Shown one piece after another: positions 24,042-32,876 of a stretch of 32,880 nucleotides of DNA. The position numbers and the translations under genes were made by a program. Numbering within the stretch: the stretch's first letter is position 1; each line of letters starts with the position of its first letter. Under the pieces are notes generated by a model. The model saw only the letters and a program-made list of their open reading frames with translations, was not told the origin of the DNA and searched no databases. The stretch is from contig JAFABV010000011.1 of the NCBI GenBank assembly GCA_023425865.1, forward strand, positions 1 through 32,880, read 5' to 3'. The stretch comes from Bacteroidota bacterium. GTDB taxonomy: Bacteria > Bacteroidota > Bacteroidia > Bacteroidales > Bacteroidaceae.

Positions 24042-25754
24042 ATGAGCAACATAGAGAATCATAACGGCAGGCTGGGTGCCATGAGTAGACGATGGAAGGA
24101 GAAACTCTTTCCCAAGTCAACATATTCGGCAGGAGTCATCCTGCGGTGGCTGTGGGCGGCCTCGCGGGGCAACCGCCTGCAGGCGGGGCTCAACGCCTTG
24201 CTGGGGTTGCTGGCCGTGGGCGTGTCATTGGCTCAGGTGTGGGCCATGCAACGTGCCATCGATGTGGCGGCGGGCGCCGTGCAAGGCTCTATCTATTGGG
24301 CCGTGGCCCTGATGGGCGGCTTGGTGCTCTGCGACTTTGCCCTGAACATTTCCAGCGTATGGGTGCGCAACATCTTGGGCATCAGGGCCCAGAACCGTAT
24401 GCAGCAGCGTATGCTCGACCGCATCCTGAGGTCAGAGTGGTCGGGCAAGGAGAAGCGTCACTCGGGCGATGTGCTCAACCGACTGGAGTTTGACGTGAGC
24501 AGTGTCGTGGGATTTATTACCGAGACCATCCCCCATACGCTGTCGGTGCTGGCCATGTTTGTCGGCGCGTTTTTCTATCTCTTCAGCATGGATGCCGTGC
24601 TGGCACTGATTACCATAGGCATTATCCCCGTGTTTATTGCCATGAGCAAGATTTATATGGGGCAGATGCGACGCCTCACCCGTGAGGTGCGCACGTCAGA
24701 CTCTAAGGTGCAGAGTGTGCTGCAGGAAACCATCCAGCACCGTATGCTGATCAAGACCTTAGAGAGCGATGGGGCCATGGTCGACCGGTTGGAGCATACG
24801 CAGAGTGAGTTGCGCCACAAGGTGGTGCGGCGTACGGCGTTCTCGGTGTTCAGCAATCTGATTCTCAACTTGGGCTTTGCCGTAGGCTTTCTGGTGGCTT
24901 TCCTCTGGGCCGCCGTGCGCATGGCACAGCATACGCTGACCTTCGGAGGCATGACGGCATTCTTGCAGTTGGTCAACCGCATACAGGGACCGGCACGCGA
25001 CCTCACCCGCCTGGCGCCCGCCTTCGTCTCGGTGTTTACCGCCGCCGAACGTCTCATGGAGCTGGAGGAGAATCCACTTGAGGAGCAGGGTGCGCCCATC
25101 TACATGGAGGCGCCCTGCGGCATCAGGCTCAACGAGGTGAGTTATGGCTATGAAGACGGCAAGGGAGATATTATCCAAAACCTCAGTTTCGAGTTCCCGC
25201 CGGGTTCGTGTACGGCCGTATTGGGCGAAACGGGCGCGGGAAAGACCACGTTGGTACGCTTGTTGCTGGCATTGGTCAAGCCACTGCGTGGACAGGTAGA
25301 GATTTATGACCATAGTCGCGAGCGCGCCTTGTCACCCCGTATGCGTTGCAACTTCGTGTATGTGCCCCAGGGCAACACCCTGATGAGTGGCACCATACGC
25401 GACAACCTGCGGCTGGGTAAGCTCGACGCCACCGACGAAGAGATGGAGCAGGCACTGCGACAGAGTTGCGCCGACTTTGTGCTCGACCTGCCCGACGGCC
25501 TCAGCACCGTGTGCAGCGAAGCCGGCGGCGGACTGTCGGAGGGGCAGGCCCAGCGCATCGCCATCGCCCGCGCGCTGCTGCGCAACCGTAGCGTCATGGT
25601 GTTCGACGAGGCCACCTCGGCCCTCGACCCCGACACCGAGCGCCAGCTGTTGCATAACCTGCTGGCCAAGCACGACAAGACGGTGATCTTCATCACCCAT
25701 CGCCCCGCGGTGGTAGAATACTGCGACCAGACGCTGCACATCGAGAAGCGATGA
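24042..25754 (+). CDS. ABC exporter, fused membrane and ATPase domains
   Basis: The 570-residue protein is a half-size exporter that must dimerise. Six membrane helices lie in about 30-320. The nucleotide-binding domain (about 360-570) has Walker A GETGAGKT at 395-402, a Q-loop glutamine in YVPQGN, the signature LSEGQ at 498-502, Walker B VMVFDEATSALD starting at 518, and switch histidine H553 in ITHR. The signature is LSEGQ, not the common LSGGQ, a frequent variant in this family. Substrate cannot be read from sequence; lipid, peptide and drug exporters share this plan. It begins 25 bp after nadK. Confidence 0.93.
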   Translation: MSNIENHNGRLGAMSRRWKEKLFPKSTYSAGVILRWLWAASRGNRLQAGLNALLGLLAVGVSLAQVWAMQRAIDVAAGAVQGSIYWAVALMGGLVLCDFALNISSVWVRNILGIRAQNRMQQRMLDRILRSEWSGKEKRHSGDVLNRLEFDVSSVVGFITETIPHTLSVLAMFVGAFFYLFSMDAVLALITIGIIPVFIAMSKIYMGQMRRLTREVRTSDSKVQSVLQETIQHRMLIKTLESDGAMVDRLEHTQSELRHKVVRRTAFSVFSNLILNLGFAVGFLVAFLWAAVRMAQHTLTFGGMTAFLQLVNRIQGPARDLTRLAPAFVSVFTAAERLMELEENPLEEQGAPIYMEAPCGIRLNEVSYGYEDGKGDIIQNLSFEFPPGSCTAVLGETGAGKTTLVRLLLALVKPLRGQVEIYDHSRERALSPRMRCNFVYVPQGNTLMSGTIRDNLRLGKLDATDEEMEQALRQSCADFVLDLPDGLSTVCSEAGGGLSEGQAQRIAIARALLRNRSVMVFDEATSALDPDTERQLLHNLLAKHDKTVIFITHRPAVVEYCDQTLHIEKR

Positions 25755-25868
25755 GTGGGCTTAGGCTGGTGTACAGGCTGCATTGGAAGGATTACGGGCT
25801 GAATTACCGCAATAGAGCCCAATAATAGTAAATGATTTACATATTTAATAAATAAGAAAAAAGACTAT

Positions 25869-26501
25869 ATGAAGAAAATGTTATGGATGGCCGTCATGCT
25901 GATGGCCAGCGTGCTGACCATCGGCGCGCAAGAGGCAACAGAAGATATAGATGTGAAGTATGCCGCCAACTTGCTGAAGCCCGGCACCGAGGCACCCGAT
26001 TTCGAGATTCAGAACAACGACTCGGTGAAGGATGTAAAGTTGAGCGACTTCCGCGGAAAGTACGTCGTGCTTGAGTTTTGGGCATCGTGGTGCCCCGACT
26101 GCCGCAAGGATATGCCCGAGGTGAAGGCCCTCTACGAGCGGTATGGCAAGAAGGGTGTGCAGTTTATCGGCATCTCGTTTGACACCGACAAGGCGGCGTG
26201 GAGCAACTATATCGCGAAGAACGGCCTCAGCTGGTTGCATACCAGCGAACTGGTGAAATGGAAGAAAGGCACGAAGATCGACCAGGCTTATCAGGTGCAA
26301 TGGATTCCCACGTACTATCTGCTCGACCCCGAGGGCAAGGTGGTGCTGGGTACGGTGCAGCATGAGAAGATTGGCGCCAAGCTTGCCGAACTGAAGGAGC
26401 AGGGCAAGATCGCGGCCTGCAAGGGTAACGGTAGCTGCTGCGGCGAAGGCAAAAAAGAGGCCCAGGGCAAGCAGAAGGCTTGCTGCGCCGATAAGAAATA
26501 A
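25869..26501 (+). CDS. TlpA-type periplasmic thioredoxin with cysteine-rich tail
   Basis: The 210-residue protein has a signal peptide (about 1-20). The AhpC/TSA-TlpA redoxin domain (about 36-170) begins GTEAPDFEIQN. The active site is WASWCPDC with C75 and C78, and the cis-proline is P147 in WIPTYYLLD. After the domain a lysine/glycine-rich tail of about 30 residues carries five more cysteines (C184, C190, C191, C205, C206), including two CC pairs. TlpA-like proteins reduce disulfides in periplasmic proteins, often for cytochrome or metal-site assembly. The tail is unusual and could bind metal or serve as a redox relay. A terminator hairpin follows. Confidence 0.92.
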   Translation: MKKMLWMAVMLMASVLTIGAQEATEDIDVKYAANLLKPGTEAPDFEIQNNDSVKDVKLSDFRGKYVVLEFWASWCPDCRKDMPEVKALYERYGKKGVQFIGISFDTDKAAWSNYIAKNGLSWLHTSELVKWKKGTKIDQAYQVQWIPTYYLLDPEGKVVLGTVQHEKIGAKLAELKEQGKIAACKGNGSCCGEGKKEAQGKQKACCADKK

Positions 26502-26523
26502 GCATCCGGAACGTATTTTTTAT

Positions 26524-26552
26524 GCCGTCTGTGCAACTTTAGCACAGACGGC
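26524..26552 (+). terminator. Rho-independent-type terminator after the TlpA gene
   Basis: A perfect 11-bp inverted repeat, GCCGTCTGTGC and GCACAGACGGC, with a 7-nt loop, 22 bp after the stop codon. A T-run lies before rather than after the stem on this strand, so strength is uncertain. It ends 18 bp before the next start codon and might also act as an attenuator for the transporter genes. Confidence 0.65.
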
Positions 26553-26570
26553 AAACGTCTACCAGACAAT

Positions 26571-27290
26571 ATGATTCACCTCAAAGACATCAACAAGACG
26601 TATTTCGGCGCACAGCCGCTGCACGTGCTCAAGGGCATCAGCCTCGACATCGAGGAGGGTGAGTTTGTCTCGATCATGGGTGCCTCGGGGTCGGGAAAGT
26701 CCACCTTATTAAATATACTGGGTATTCTCGACAGTTACGACAGCGGCGAGTATGTGCTGGCCGACACGCTCATCAAGAACCTGAGCGAGCGACGGGCGGC
26801 CGAATACCGCAACCGGCTCATCGGGTTTATCTTCCAGAGCTTCAACCTCATCGGGTTCAAGACCGCGGTGGAGAATGTGGAGCTGCCCTTGTTTTACCAG
26901 GGCGTGTCGCGCCGCAAGCGCCATCAGATGGCCTTGGAGTATCTTGAAAAACTCGACCTGCTGCCCTGGGCCGACCACTATCCCAACGAGATGTCGGGCG
27001 GTCAGAAGCAGCGTGTGGCCATTGCCCGTGCCCTGATCACCAATCCCAAGCTCATCCTGGCCGACGAGCCCACCGGTGCCCTCGACTCGAAGACCAGCGT
27101 GGAGGTGATGGAGCTGCTCAAGAAACTCAATGCCGAGGAGCGCAAGACCATCGTGGTGGTGACCCACGAGAGCGGGGTGGCCAATGAGACCAACAAGATT
27201 ATCCGCATCAAAGACGGACTGATAGGGGCCATCGAGGACAACCTCGACCACAACGCCTCACCCTTCGGTACATCAGGATATATGAAATAA
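26571..27290 (+). CDS. MacB/LolD-type ABC transporter ATP-binding protein
   Basis: The 239-residue ATPase has Walker A GASGSGKST at about 37-45, Q-loop FQSFNL, the signature MSGGQKQRVAIARAL at about 141-155, Walker B LILADEPTGALD at 161-172 and the switch histidine in VVVTHE. The EPTGALD form is typical of the MacB/LolD/FtsE group. It would power the two FtsX-like permeases encoded directly downstream. Gene order (ATPase, two permeases, membrane fusion protein) is common in Bacteroidota efflux systems. Its start codon lies 18 bp after a hairpin, and no TAnnTTTG box was found between. Confidence 0.94.
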   Translation: MIHLKDINKTYFGAQPLHVLKGISLDIEEGEFVSIMGASGSGKSTLLNILGILDSYDSGEYVLADTLIKNLSERRAAEYRNRLIGFIFQSFNLIGFKTAVENVELPLFYQGVSRRKRHQMALEYLEKLDLLPWADHYPNEMSGGQKQRVAIARALITNPKLILADEPTGALDSKTSVEVMELLKKLNAEERKTIVVVTHESGVANETNKIIRIKDGLIGAIEDNLDHNASPFGTSGYMK

Positions 27291-27308
27291 CGCCTAAGCC
27301 AATAATCA

Positions 27309-28571
27309 ATGAGAGACGTGCTTGAAGAGATATGGGCCACGGCCCGGAGAAACAAACTGCGTACAGCCCTCACGGGGTTTGCCGTGGCATGGGGTATCTT
27401 CATGCTCATCTTTCTGTTGGGGGCCGGCAACGGGCTCATCAATGGCATGATGAACAACAACCGTCGCTTCATGAGTAACTCGATGATGGTGGGGGGCGGC
27501 ACGACCTCTAAGGCTTATAAAGGCCTGAAGGAAGGGCGCTATATAGAGCTCACCGACCGCGACATGAACACCACGTCTGACCGTTTCTCACAGCATGTGG
27601 AGACGGTGGGGGGTGAGATTCAGCAGAGCGGTATCACCATCAGCAATGGCGAAAACTATGTGAGCAGCACGGTGAATGGTGTGTATCCCAACGAAGACGA
27701 GATCAATAAACTCGACATGGTGGCGGGACGATTCATCAACGAGATAGACAACGAGCTGCGCCGCAAGGTGTTGGTCATCAGTGAAAACCAGGCCAAGGAG
27801 CTGGAGCCAAAGAGCCCGTTGTCGTTGGTGGGCAAGTATGTGAAGGTAGGAAACTTTGCTTTTCAGGTGGTCGGTATCAACAGTAGTGACAACAGTGGCA
27901 TGAGTACCGACACCTATACGGCGTTCAACACCCTACGCACCATGTACGGGCGAGGCGACAAGGCCGACCGTATCGTGTTTTCTTTTCACGGGCTGGAGAC
28001 GCAACAAGACAACGACAACTTTGAGAAGCAGTATAAGGCCAACATCAACGCCAACCACAGTGCTGCCCCCGACGATGAGGACGCGGTATGGATTTGGAAT
28101 CGCTTTACCCAGGCCATGCAGATGGACCAGGGCGTGTCGATCATTCGGACGGCACTGTGGATTGTAGGTATCTTTACGCTCTTGAGCGGTATTGTGGGCG
28201 TAAGCAACATTATGCTCATATCGGTCAAGGAACGTACACGTGAGTTTGGCATACGCAAGGCCATCGGCGCCAAGCCATGGGGCATACTCCGACTGGTGAT
28301 CGTCGAGAGTGTGATCATCACCACTTTCTTTGGCTACATCGGTATGCTGCTGGGCATTGCCGCCAACCAATACATGGACGTCACGCTGGGCCACCAGACC
28401 GTGGACGTGGGCGTGGGGCGAGCCATCACCACTTTTCTCGATCCTACGGTGGGGCTCGACGTATGTGTTGAGGCCACTGTGCTGATGATAATCGCGGGCA
28501 CCCTCGCTGGCTTTGTGCCGGCACGGCGGGCCGCTAACGTACAACCCATTGAAGCATTACGGGCAGAATGA
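27309..28571 (+). CDS. MacB-type ABC transporter permease 1
   Basis: The 420-residue protein follows the MacB permease plan: one N-terminal membrane helix (TGFAVAWGIFMLIFLLGAGNG, about 21-41), a large periplasmic domain (about 45-275), then three C-terminal helices of the FtsX domain (about 280-410), with the conserved block GIRKAIGAKPWGILRLV. It ends PARRAANVQPIEALRAE, the usual FtsX tail. Such mechanotransmission permeases do not carry substrate through the membrane; they drive a periplasmic partner. Its stop overlaps the start of permease 2 by 4 bp (ATGA), so the two are likely made in equal amounts and form a heterodimer. Confidence 0.93.
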   Translation: MRDVLEEIWATARRNKLRTALTGFAVAWGIFMLIFLLGAGNGLINGMMNNNRRFMSNSMMVGGGTTSKAYKGLKEGRYIELTDRDMNTTSDRFSQHVETVGGEIQQSGITISNGENYVSSTVNGVYPNEDEINKLDMVAGRFINEIDNELRRKVLVISENQAKELEPKSPLSLVGKYVKVGNFAFQVVGINSSDNSGMSTDTYTAFNTLRTMYGRGDKADRIVFSFHGLETQQDNDNFEKQYKANINANHSAAPDDEDAVWIWNRFTQAMQMDQGVSIIRTALWIVGIFTLLSGIVGVSNIMLISVKERTREFGIRKAIGAKPWGILRLVIVESVIITTFFGYIGMLLGIAANQYMDVTLGHQTVDVGVGRAITTFLDPTVGLDVCVEATVLMIIAGTLAGFVPARRAANVQPIEALRAE

Positions 28572-29812
28572 GATTTGATATAGACAGCTATCGTGAGATA
28601 CTCGATACCATCACACGCAACAAGGCACGGTCGTTCCTGACAGGATTTGGCGTGTTTTGGGGTATCTTCATGCTCGTGGCACTTATTGGAGGCGGGCAGG
28701 GCATGAAGGAACAGCTGAACAACAACTTTGCGGGATTTGCCACCAACAGCGGCATCATATTCCCTCAGGCCACGACCAAGGCCTATCATGGATTCCGCAA
28801 AGGGCGCACATGGAACCTGACCTATCAAGACATTACGCGGCTGAAGCAACACATACCCGAGCTCGATATTGTGAGTCCTATGCTCTCGCTATGGGGAAAG
28901 ACGGCTACCTTCCGTGACAAGACGGCCACCTGTTCGTTTAAGGGACTGTTGCCCAACTATACCAAAATAGAGGAACCCGTGATGTATTACGGTCGGTATA
29001 TCAATGATATGGATATTGCCCAGGGCCGTAAGGTGTGTGTGTTGGGTAAGAAAATATACAAGACCTTGTTCCCCGGTGGAGGCGACCCTTGCGGGCAACG
29101 CGTGCGGATAGACTCCACCTACTATCAGGTGGTGGGGGTGGACTATGCGGCCGGAAACATGAATATCAATGGGCGGGCGGAAGAGTCGGTGACGGTGCCC
29201 ATCAGTCTGGTGCAGCATGCCTATAACCGCGGCAATGACATCGACCTGGTCTGTGCTACGGCAAAGCCGGGATACCGCATGTCGAAGATTTCTCCCCGCA
29301 TTCGCGAGGTGTTGGGCAATGCCCACCATGTGGACCCTACGGATGAGAAAGCCATCACCATTATCAACACCGAGGTGATGTTCTCTATGATGGATAGCCT
29401 CTTCAGCGGTGTCAACTTCCTCATCTGGCTCGTGGGCATCGGTACGCTGTTGGCGGGTGCCATCGGGGTGTCGAACATCATGATGGTGACCGTACGCGAG
29501 CGCACCACGGAGATAGGCATTCGCCGCGCCATCGGTGCCACGCCACGCACCATCCTCTCTCAAATCATTACCGAGAGCATCGTGCTCACTGCGGTGGCAG
29601 GCATGAGCGGCATTCTCTTTGCCGTCATCATCCTGCAAATGCTCGAAGTAGGCAATACCACCGACGGTATCGTGTCGGCACACTTCCAAGTAAACTTCTG
29701 GACGGCGATCGGGGCGATGGCCTTGCTCAGCGTTTTGGGGGTGCTGTCGGGGTTGGCACCGGCAGCCAGGGCCATGAGCATCAAGCCGGTTGATGCCATG
29801 CGCGACGAGTAA
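28568..29812 (+). CDS. MacB-type ABC transporter permease 2
   Basis: The 414-residue protein is a paralog of the gene before it, with the same plan: N-terminal helix (TGFGVFWGIFMLVALIGGGQG), periplasmic MacB domain, and a C-terminal FtsX domain with GIRRAIGATPRTILSQI and PAARAMSIKPVDAMRDE. The N-terminal regions of the two permeases clearly align (ITRNKARSFLTGF against ATARRNKLRTALTGF), which points to an old duplication. The periplasmic parts differ much more. Start overlap with permease 1 argues for translational coupling. The membrane fusion protein follows after 36 bp. Confidence 0.93.
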   Translation: MRFDIDSYREILDTITRNKARSFLTGFGVFWGIFMLVALIGGGQGMKEQLNNNFAGFATNSGIIFPQATTKAYHGFRKGRTWNLTYQDITRLKQHIPELDIVSPMLSLWGKTATFRDKTATCSFKGLLPNYTKIEEPVMYYGRYINDMDIAQGRKVCVLGKKIYKTLFPGGGDPCGQRVRIDSTYYQVVGVDYAAGNMNINGRAEESVTVPISLVQHAYNRGNDIDLVCATAKPGYRMSKISPRIREVLGNAHHVDPTDEKAITIINTEVMFSMMDSLFSGVNFLIWLVGIGTLLAGAIGVSNIMMVTVRERTTEIGIRRAIGATPRTILSQIITESIVLTAVAGMSGILFAVIILQMLEVGNTTDGIVSAHFQVNFWTAIGAMALLSVLGVLSGLAPAARAMSIKPVDAMRDE

Positions 29813-29848
29813 CAACGCCATATATCATCAGCAAAACCATTAACAAAG

Positions 29849-30964
29849 ATGAAAAAATATTTTAAGTTCATTGTGGCAGCTATAGTGCTGCTCATCTTTA
29901 TCGGCACGTTTGTGTTCCTTTGGGTCAAGAGTAGACCGCAGCCTGTGGCCTATGAGGAGTTTACGCCAACCGTACAGGACATTCGGAAGACGACGGTGAT
30001 AACGGGTAAGATAGAGCCGCGGAATGAGGTGAACGTGAAGCCTAAAATCTCGGGTATCATCACCGACATCTATAAGGAGGCCGGACAGATGGTAGCCGCA
30101 GGCGAGATCATTGCCAAGGTGCAGGTCATTCCCGACGAGGGGCAGCTCAGCGCGGCACAGGCGCGTATGCGTCTCGCCGGCATCAACGCGGCACAGGCCA
30201 AGGTCGACTACGACCGCATGAAGGCACTCTACGACAAGGGGCTGGTGTCGGGCAACGACTACGACCAGAAACGGCAGGCGCTGCAGCAGGCCCAGGAGGA
30301 GGTGCGCGCCGCACGCGATAACATGGAGGTGGTGCGCGACGGTGTGGCCGCACAGAATGCCAGCACGAGCAGCACGCTCATACGGTCGACCATCAGCGGA
30401 CTCATTCTCGACGTGCCGGTGAAGGTGGGCAACACGGTCATCCTCTCCAATACCTTCAACGACGGTACCACCATTGCCACCGTGGCCAATATGGGTGACT
30501 TGATTTTCCGTGGCAACGTGGACGAAACAGAGGTGGGACAGCTGGTGACAGGCATGCCGATGAAGATCACCATCGGTGCCCTGCAAGACGAGAAGTTGCA
30601 GGCTTCGCTGGAATATATCTCACCGAAGGCTGTGGAGAGCAATGGCGCTAACCAGTTTGAGATTAAGGCTGCCGTGCATGGCGTGGGTGGCGGACAGATT
30701 CGTTCGGGCTACAGTGCCAATGCGGAGATTGTGCTGGCCGAGGCCCGCCAGGCCTTGACGGTGCCCGAGAGTGCCATCGAGTTTAGCGGCAACAACAGTT
30801 ATGTGTATCTGGTCTCTGGTACGGGAGAACAGAAAACCTACACACGTAAGAAGGTGGTAACTGGACTGAGCGACGGTATCAATATTCAGGTTAAGAGTGG
30901 CCTGACGAAGAAAGATAAGGTGCGTGGTCCGAAGATTGTGAAAGAAACCAGCACGGAGGAGTAA
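29849..30964 (+). CDS. MacA-like periplasmic membrane fusion protein (HlyD family)
   Basis: The 371-residue protein has an N-terminal membrane anchor (IVAAIVLLIFIGTFVFLWV, about 8-26). A lipoyl-like half (VKPKISGIITDIYKEAGQMVAAGEIIAKV) is followed by an alpha-hairpin coiled coil of about 70 residues rich in A, Q, K and E. The second lipoyl half (STISGLILDVPVKVGNTV) leads to beta-barrel and membrane-proximal domains (LTVPESAIEF). It is the adaptor between the permeases and an outer-membrane channel of the TolC type, which is not in this window. With the three genes before it, it forms a MacAB-like tripartite pump; the substrate is unknown. A terminator follows. Confidence 0.93.
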   Translation: MKKYFKFIVAAIVLLIFIGTFVFLWVKSRPQPVAYEEFTPTVQDIRKTTVITGKIEPRNEVNVKPKISGIITDIYKEAGQMVAAGEIIAKVQVIPDEGQLSAAQARMRLAGINAAQAKVDYDRMKALYDKGLVSGNDYDQKRQALQQAQEEVRAARDNMEVVRDGVAAQNASTSSTLIRSTISGLILDVPVKVGNTVILSNTFNDGTTIATVANMGDLIFRGNVDETEVGQLVTGMPMKITIGALQDEKLQASLEYISPKAVESNGANQFEIKAAVHGVGGGQIRSGYSANAEIVLAEARQALTVPESAIEFSGNNSYVYLVSGTGEQKTYTRKKVVTGLSDGINIQVKSGLTKKDKVRGPKIVKETSTEE

Positions 30965-30995
30965 CCTCTTTAGCGGTAGCCGCTACGACATCAAG

Positions 30996-31042
30996 AAAGC
31001 CATGATAAGACTTGTTCCATGTAACAGTCTTATCATGGCTTT
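30996..31042. terminator. Bidirectional terminator between the exporter and GH53 genes
   Basis: A perfect 17-bp inverted repeat, AAAGCCATGATAAGACT and AGTCTTATCATGGCTTT, with a 13-nt loop and T-rich ends on both strands, placed between convergent genes. Confidence 0.9.
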
Positions 31043-31074
31043 TTGTTGGGCCTTACTTGGCTTTTTGTTGGCAC

Positions 31075-32343
31075 TTATTTGCCTACGACAAACTTCTTGC
31101 CGTTGCTGATGTAAATACCCGTAGGCAGTGCAGTTTGCGATGCCATGCGCTGGCCTTGCAGGTTGAAAATGGCATGGTCGGTATCATCTGGGATGGTAGC
31201 AAGCGGTGTTTGTGCGATGCCCGTAGGGTCTTTGCCAATGAAGCGCTGCAGGTTGAACATCGCCGCTAAGGGCTTGCCCGTGTCCTGGGTGTAGAGCGAG
31301 GCGTTCCACCAGTGGCTGCGCGCGGGGTTGCTGTTGGCCCAGTATTCATTGTCTTCGGGCATCCACCAGAACAGGCCCGTCACCTTGCTGTGGCTGCCGA
31401 GCGTGGCGATGAGGTCGGTGGTGAACTTCCGCTGTCCTTCTTCCGACAGCGGCCATGTCTGCTGTACCGTACTGCTATAGGTGCCGTTGAGCGACCATTT
31501 GGCACCGTAGCCCGTCTCCACAATCATGATGTCCTTGTCGGCATGCTGGCTCTCTAATGTGGTGAGCACGCTGTTGAGCGTCGAGAGTGTGCCGTGATAG
31601 TCGGGATAGTAGCTCAGTCCGATGATGTCGTAGTCTATCTGATTGCCCAGCGTGTTGTAGAACGACGTCACGTTGGTGGAGCGGCTCATCTCTGTGTGGA
31701 CCACAATCTTGGCCTGGGGGCACACCTCCCTGCAGGCTTTGATGCCCGCCTTGAGATACACCACCATGTTGGCGAAGGTGCCCGTGCCATAGTTGCTGCC
31801 GTCGGGGTAGCACTTTCCGGTGGGCCACAGCATGCCGTAGGTAATCTCGTTGCCCGGCTGGATGAAGTCGGGGGCTGCCCCGTTGTCCTTCAGGTGCGTG
31901 AGGCAGCGCAGGGTATAGCGGTACACGCTGTCGGCCAGCACACTCACGTTGCTGGTGTTCCAGGCCGCTGGTGTGCTGTGCTGTCCGGGGTCGGTCCATG
32001 TGTCAGAATAGTGGAAGTCGAGCATGAGCGCGTAGCCCGCGGCCTTGATGCGCTTGCACAGGGCCGTCACATAGTCGAGGTCTTGCCTCACGCCCTCGTC
32101 CCGGTCGGTGGCGTCGGCCTTCGACGGGTCTACGAAGAGACGCACGCGCATGGCGTTCCACTGCGCCGCCTGGCCGAAATACTCGAGAGGTTGCACCTGC
32201 GCGCCGTTGCGGTCGAGGTATCGCACGCCATGCTCTTCATAAGTGGGCAGCAGCGAGATGTCGCCACCCACATATTTCTGTGCCATCGCCATGCAAGGGC
32301 TGAGAAGCAATAAGAGAAATGCTTTAGTAAATTTCTTCATCAT
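31075..32343 (-). CDS. Secreted GH53 arabinogalactan endo-beta-1,4-galactanase
   Basis: The 422-residue protein has a signal peptide (about 1-22, ending AMAQ). The GH53 domain covers about 23-370: GGDISLLP at the start, NAMRVRLFVDP, the acid/base E166 in PGNEITYGMLWP and the nucleophile E276 in VETGYG. These enzymes cut beta-1,4-galactan side chains of pectin. The last 35 residues form a separate tail with AIFNLQGQRM and GIYISNGKKFVV, a pattern common at the C-termini of exported Prevotella proteins and similar to a short T9SS-type signal. No SusC/SusD pair is nearby, so this is not a typical polysaccharide utilisation locus. The start has a tandem Met (MMKKF). Confidence 0.93.
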   Translation of the reverse strand: MMKKFTKAFLLLLLSPCMAMAQKYVGGDISLLPTYEEHGVRYLDRNGAQVQPLEYFGQAAQWNAMRVRLFVDPSKADATDRDEGVRQDLDYVTALCKRIKAAGYALMLDFHYSDTWTDPGQHSTPAAWNTSNVSVLADSVYRYTLRCLTHLKDNGAAPDFIQPGNEITYGMLWPTGKCYPDGSNYGTGTFANMVVYLKAGIKACREVCPQAKIVVHTEMSRSTNVTSFYNTLGNQIDYDIIGLSYYPDYHGTLSTLNSVLTTLESQHADKDIMIVETGYGAKWSLNGTYSSTVQQTWPLSEEGQRKFTTDLIATLGSHSKVTGLFWWMPEDNEYWANSNPARSHWWNASLYTQDTGKPLAAMFNLQRFIGKDPTGIAQTPLATIPDDTDHAIFNLQGQRMASQTALPTGIYISNGKKFVVGK

Positions 32344-32363
32344 AGTTTTGGTTTATATCGTTG

Positions 32364-32371
32364 CAAATTTA
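32364..32371 (-). promoter_or_regulatory. -7 promoter box for the GH53 gene
   Basis: TAAATTTG on the minus strand matches TAnnTTTG, about 20 nt before the ATG at 32343. TTTA 19 bp further upstream is a three-of-four match to the -33 element. Confidence 0.6.
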
Positions 32372-32432
32372 GGCTTTTTTCCCAATATAATAAACGGTTG
32401 GGGGTGAAGAAATACACGGGCATCTTCCAGAT

Positions 32433-32760
32433 TATACGCGAGCGCGGGATAAGCTGAGTATGCAAATAGTTCCCGACTGTCACGGGCATCAACGTTTACC
32501 ACTGTAAAACAGAAAGTTATCATCTCCCCACCGTCATAGCACAGCCAGTGTAGTTTGGAGCCGTGCCCCATGTATCAGTATCCAGATACGCTCCGTGGCG
32601 TCTTGCCCAAGCCACCTTCTTTGCCGCAGTGACCACCCCGCACGTCGCCCCATCTCCATGTCTACGCCCAACCGTTCGCACCAATCAGCCCGATAGTTCT
32701 ATATGAAACCATCTGATGATTCTATATAAAACCATCCTATAATTCTATATAAAACTATTG
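32433..32760 (-). repeat. Dispersed repeat element, copy B (inverted)
   Basis: Read on the minus strand this aligns with 10872-11230 almost end to end, from the 23-bp palindrome array through CGAACGGTTGGGCG, CGGGGTGGTCACTGCGGC and ATAACTTTCTGTTTTACAG to CTTATCCCG. It differs by small indels and substitutions. It ends about 60 bp upstream of the GH53 promoter box. Confidence 0.85.
32692..32760. repeat. Palindromic tandem array 3 (three 23-bp units)
   Basis: Units are 32692-32714, 32715-32737 and 32738-32760, each with a central TTCTATAT and arms related to GATGGTT/AACCATC. The unit length equals that of array 1; the arms are more degenerate. Confidence 0.85.
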
Positions 32761-32837
32761 CTGTCCGATAAAACCAAAAGATCGACAGTATGATGGCAAT
32801 TAAATAATATTGACACGGTTGCCACAGTAAAAAAAAT

Positions 32838-32876
32838 GGGAAGTCCGCTGACTTCCCCAAAGAGTTTGTACTTTTG
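32838..32876 (+). promoter_or_regulatory. Dyad plus -7 promoter box at the right edge
   Basis: A perfect 8-bp inverted repeat GGGAAGTC-CGCT-GACTTCCC (32838-32857) lies 11 bp upstream of TACTTTTG (32869-32876), which fits TAnnTTTG. The dyad covers the -33 region and may be an operator, or a terminator for a transcript from the left. The gene it would serve lies beyond the window. Confidence 0.5.
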
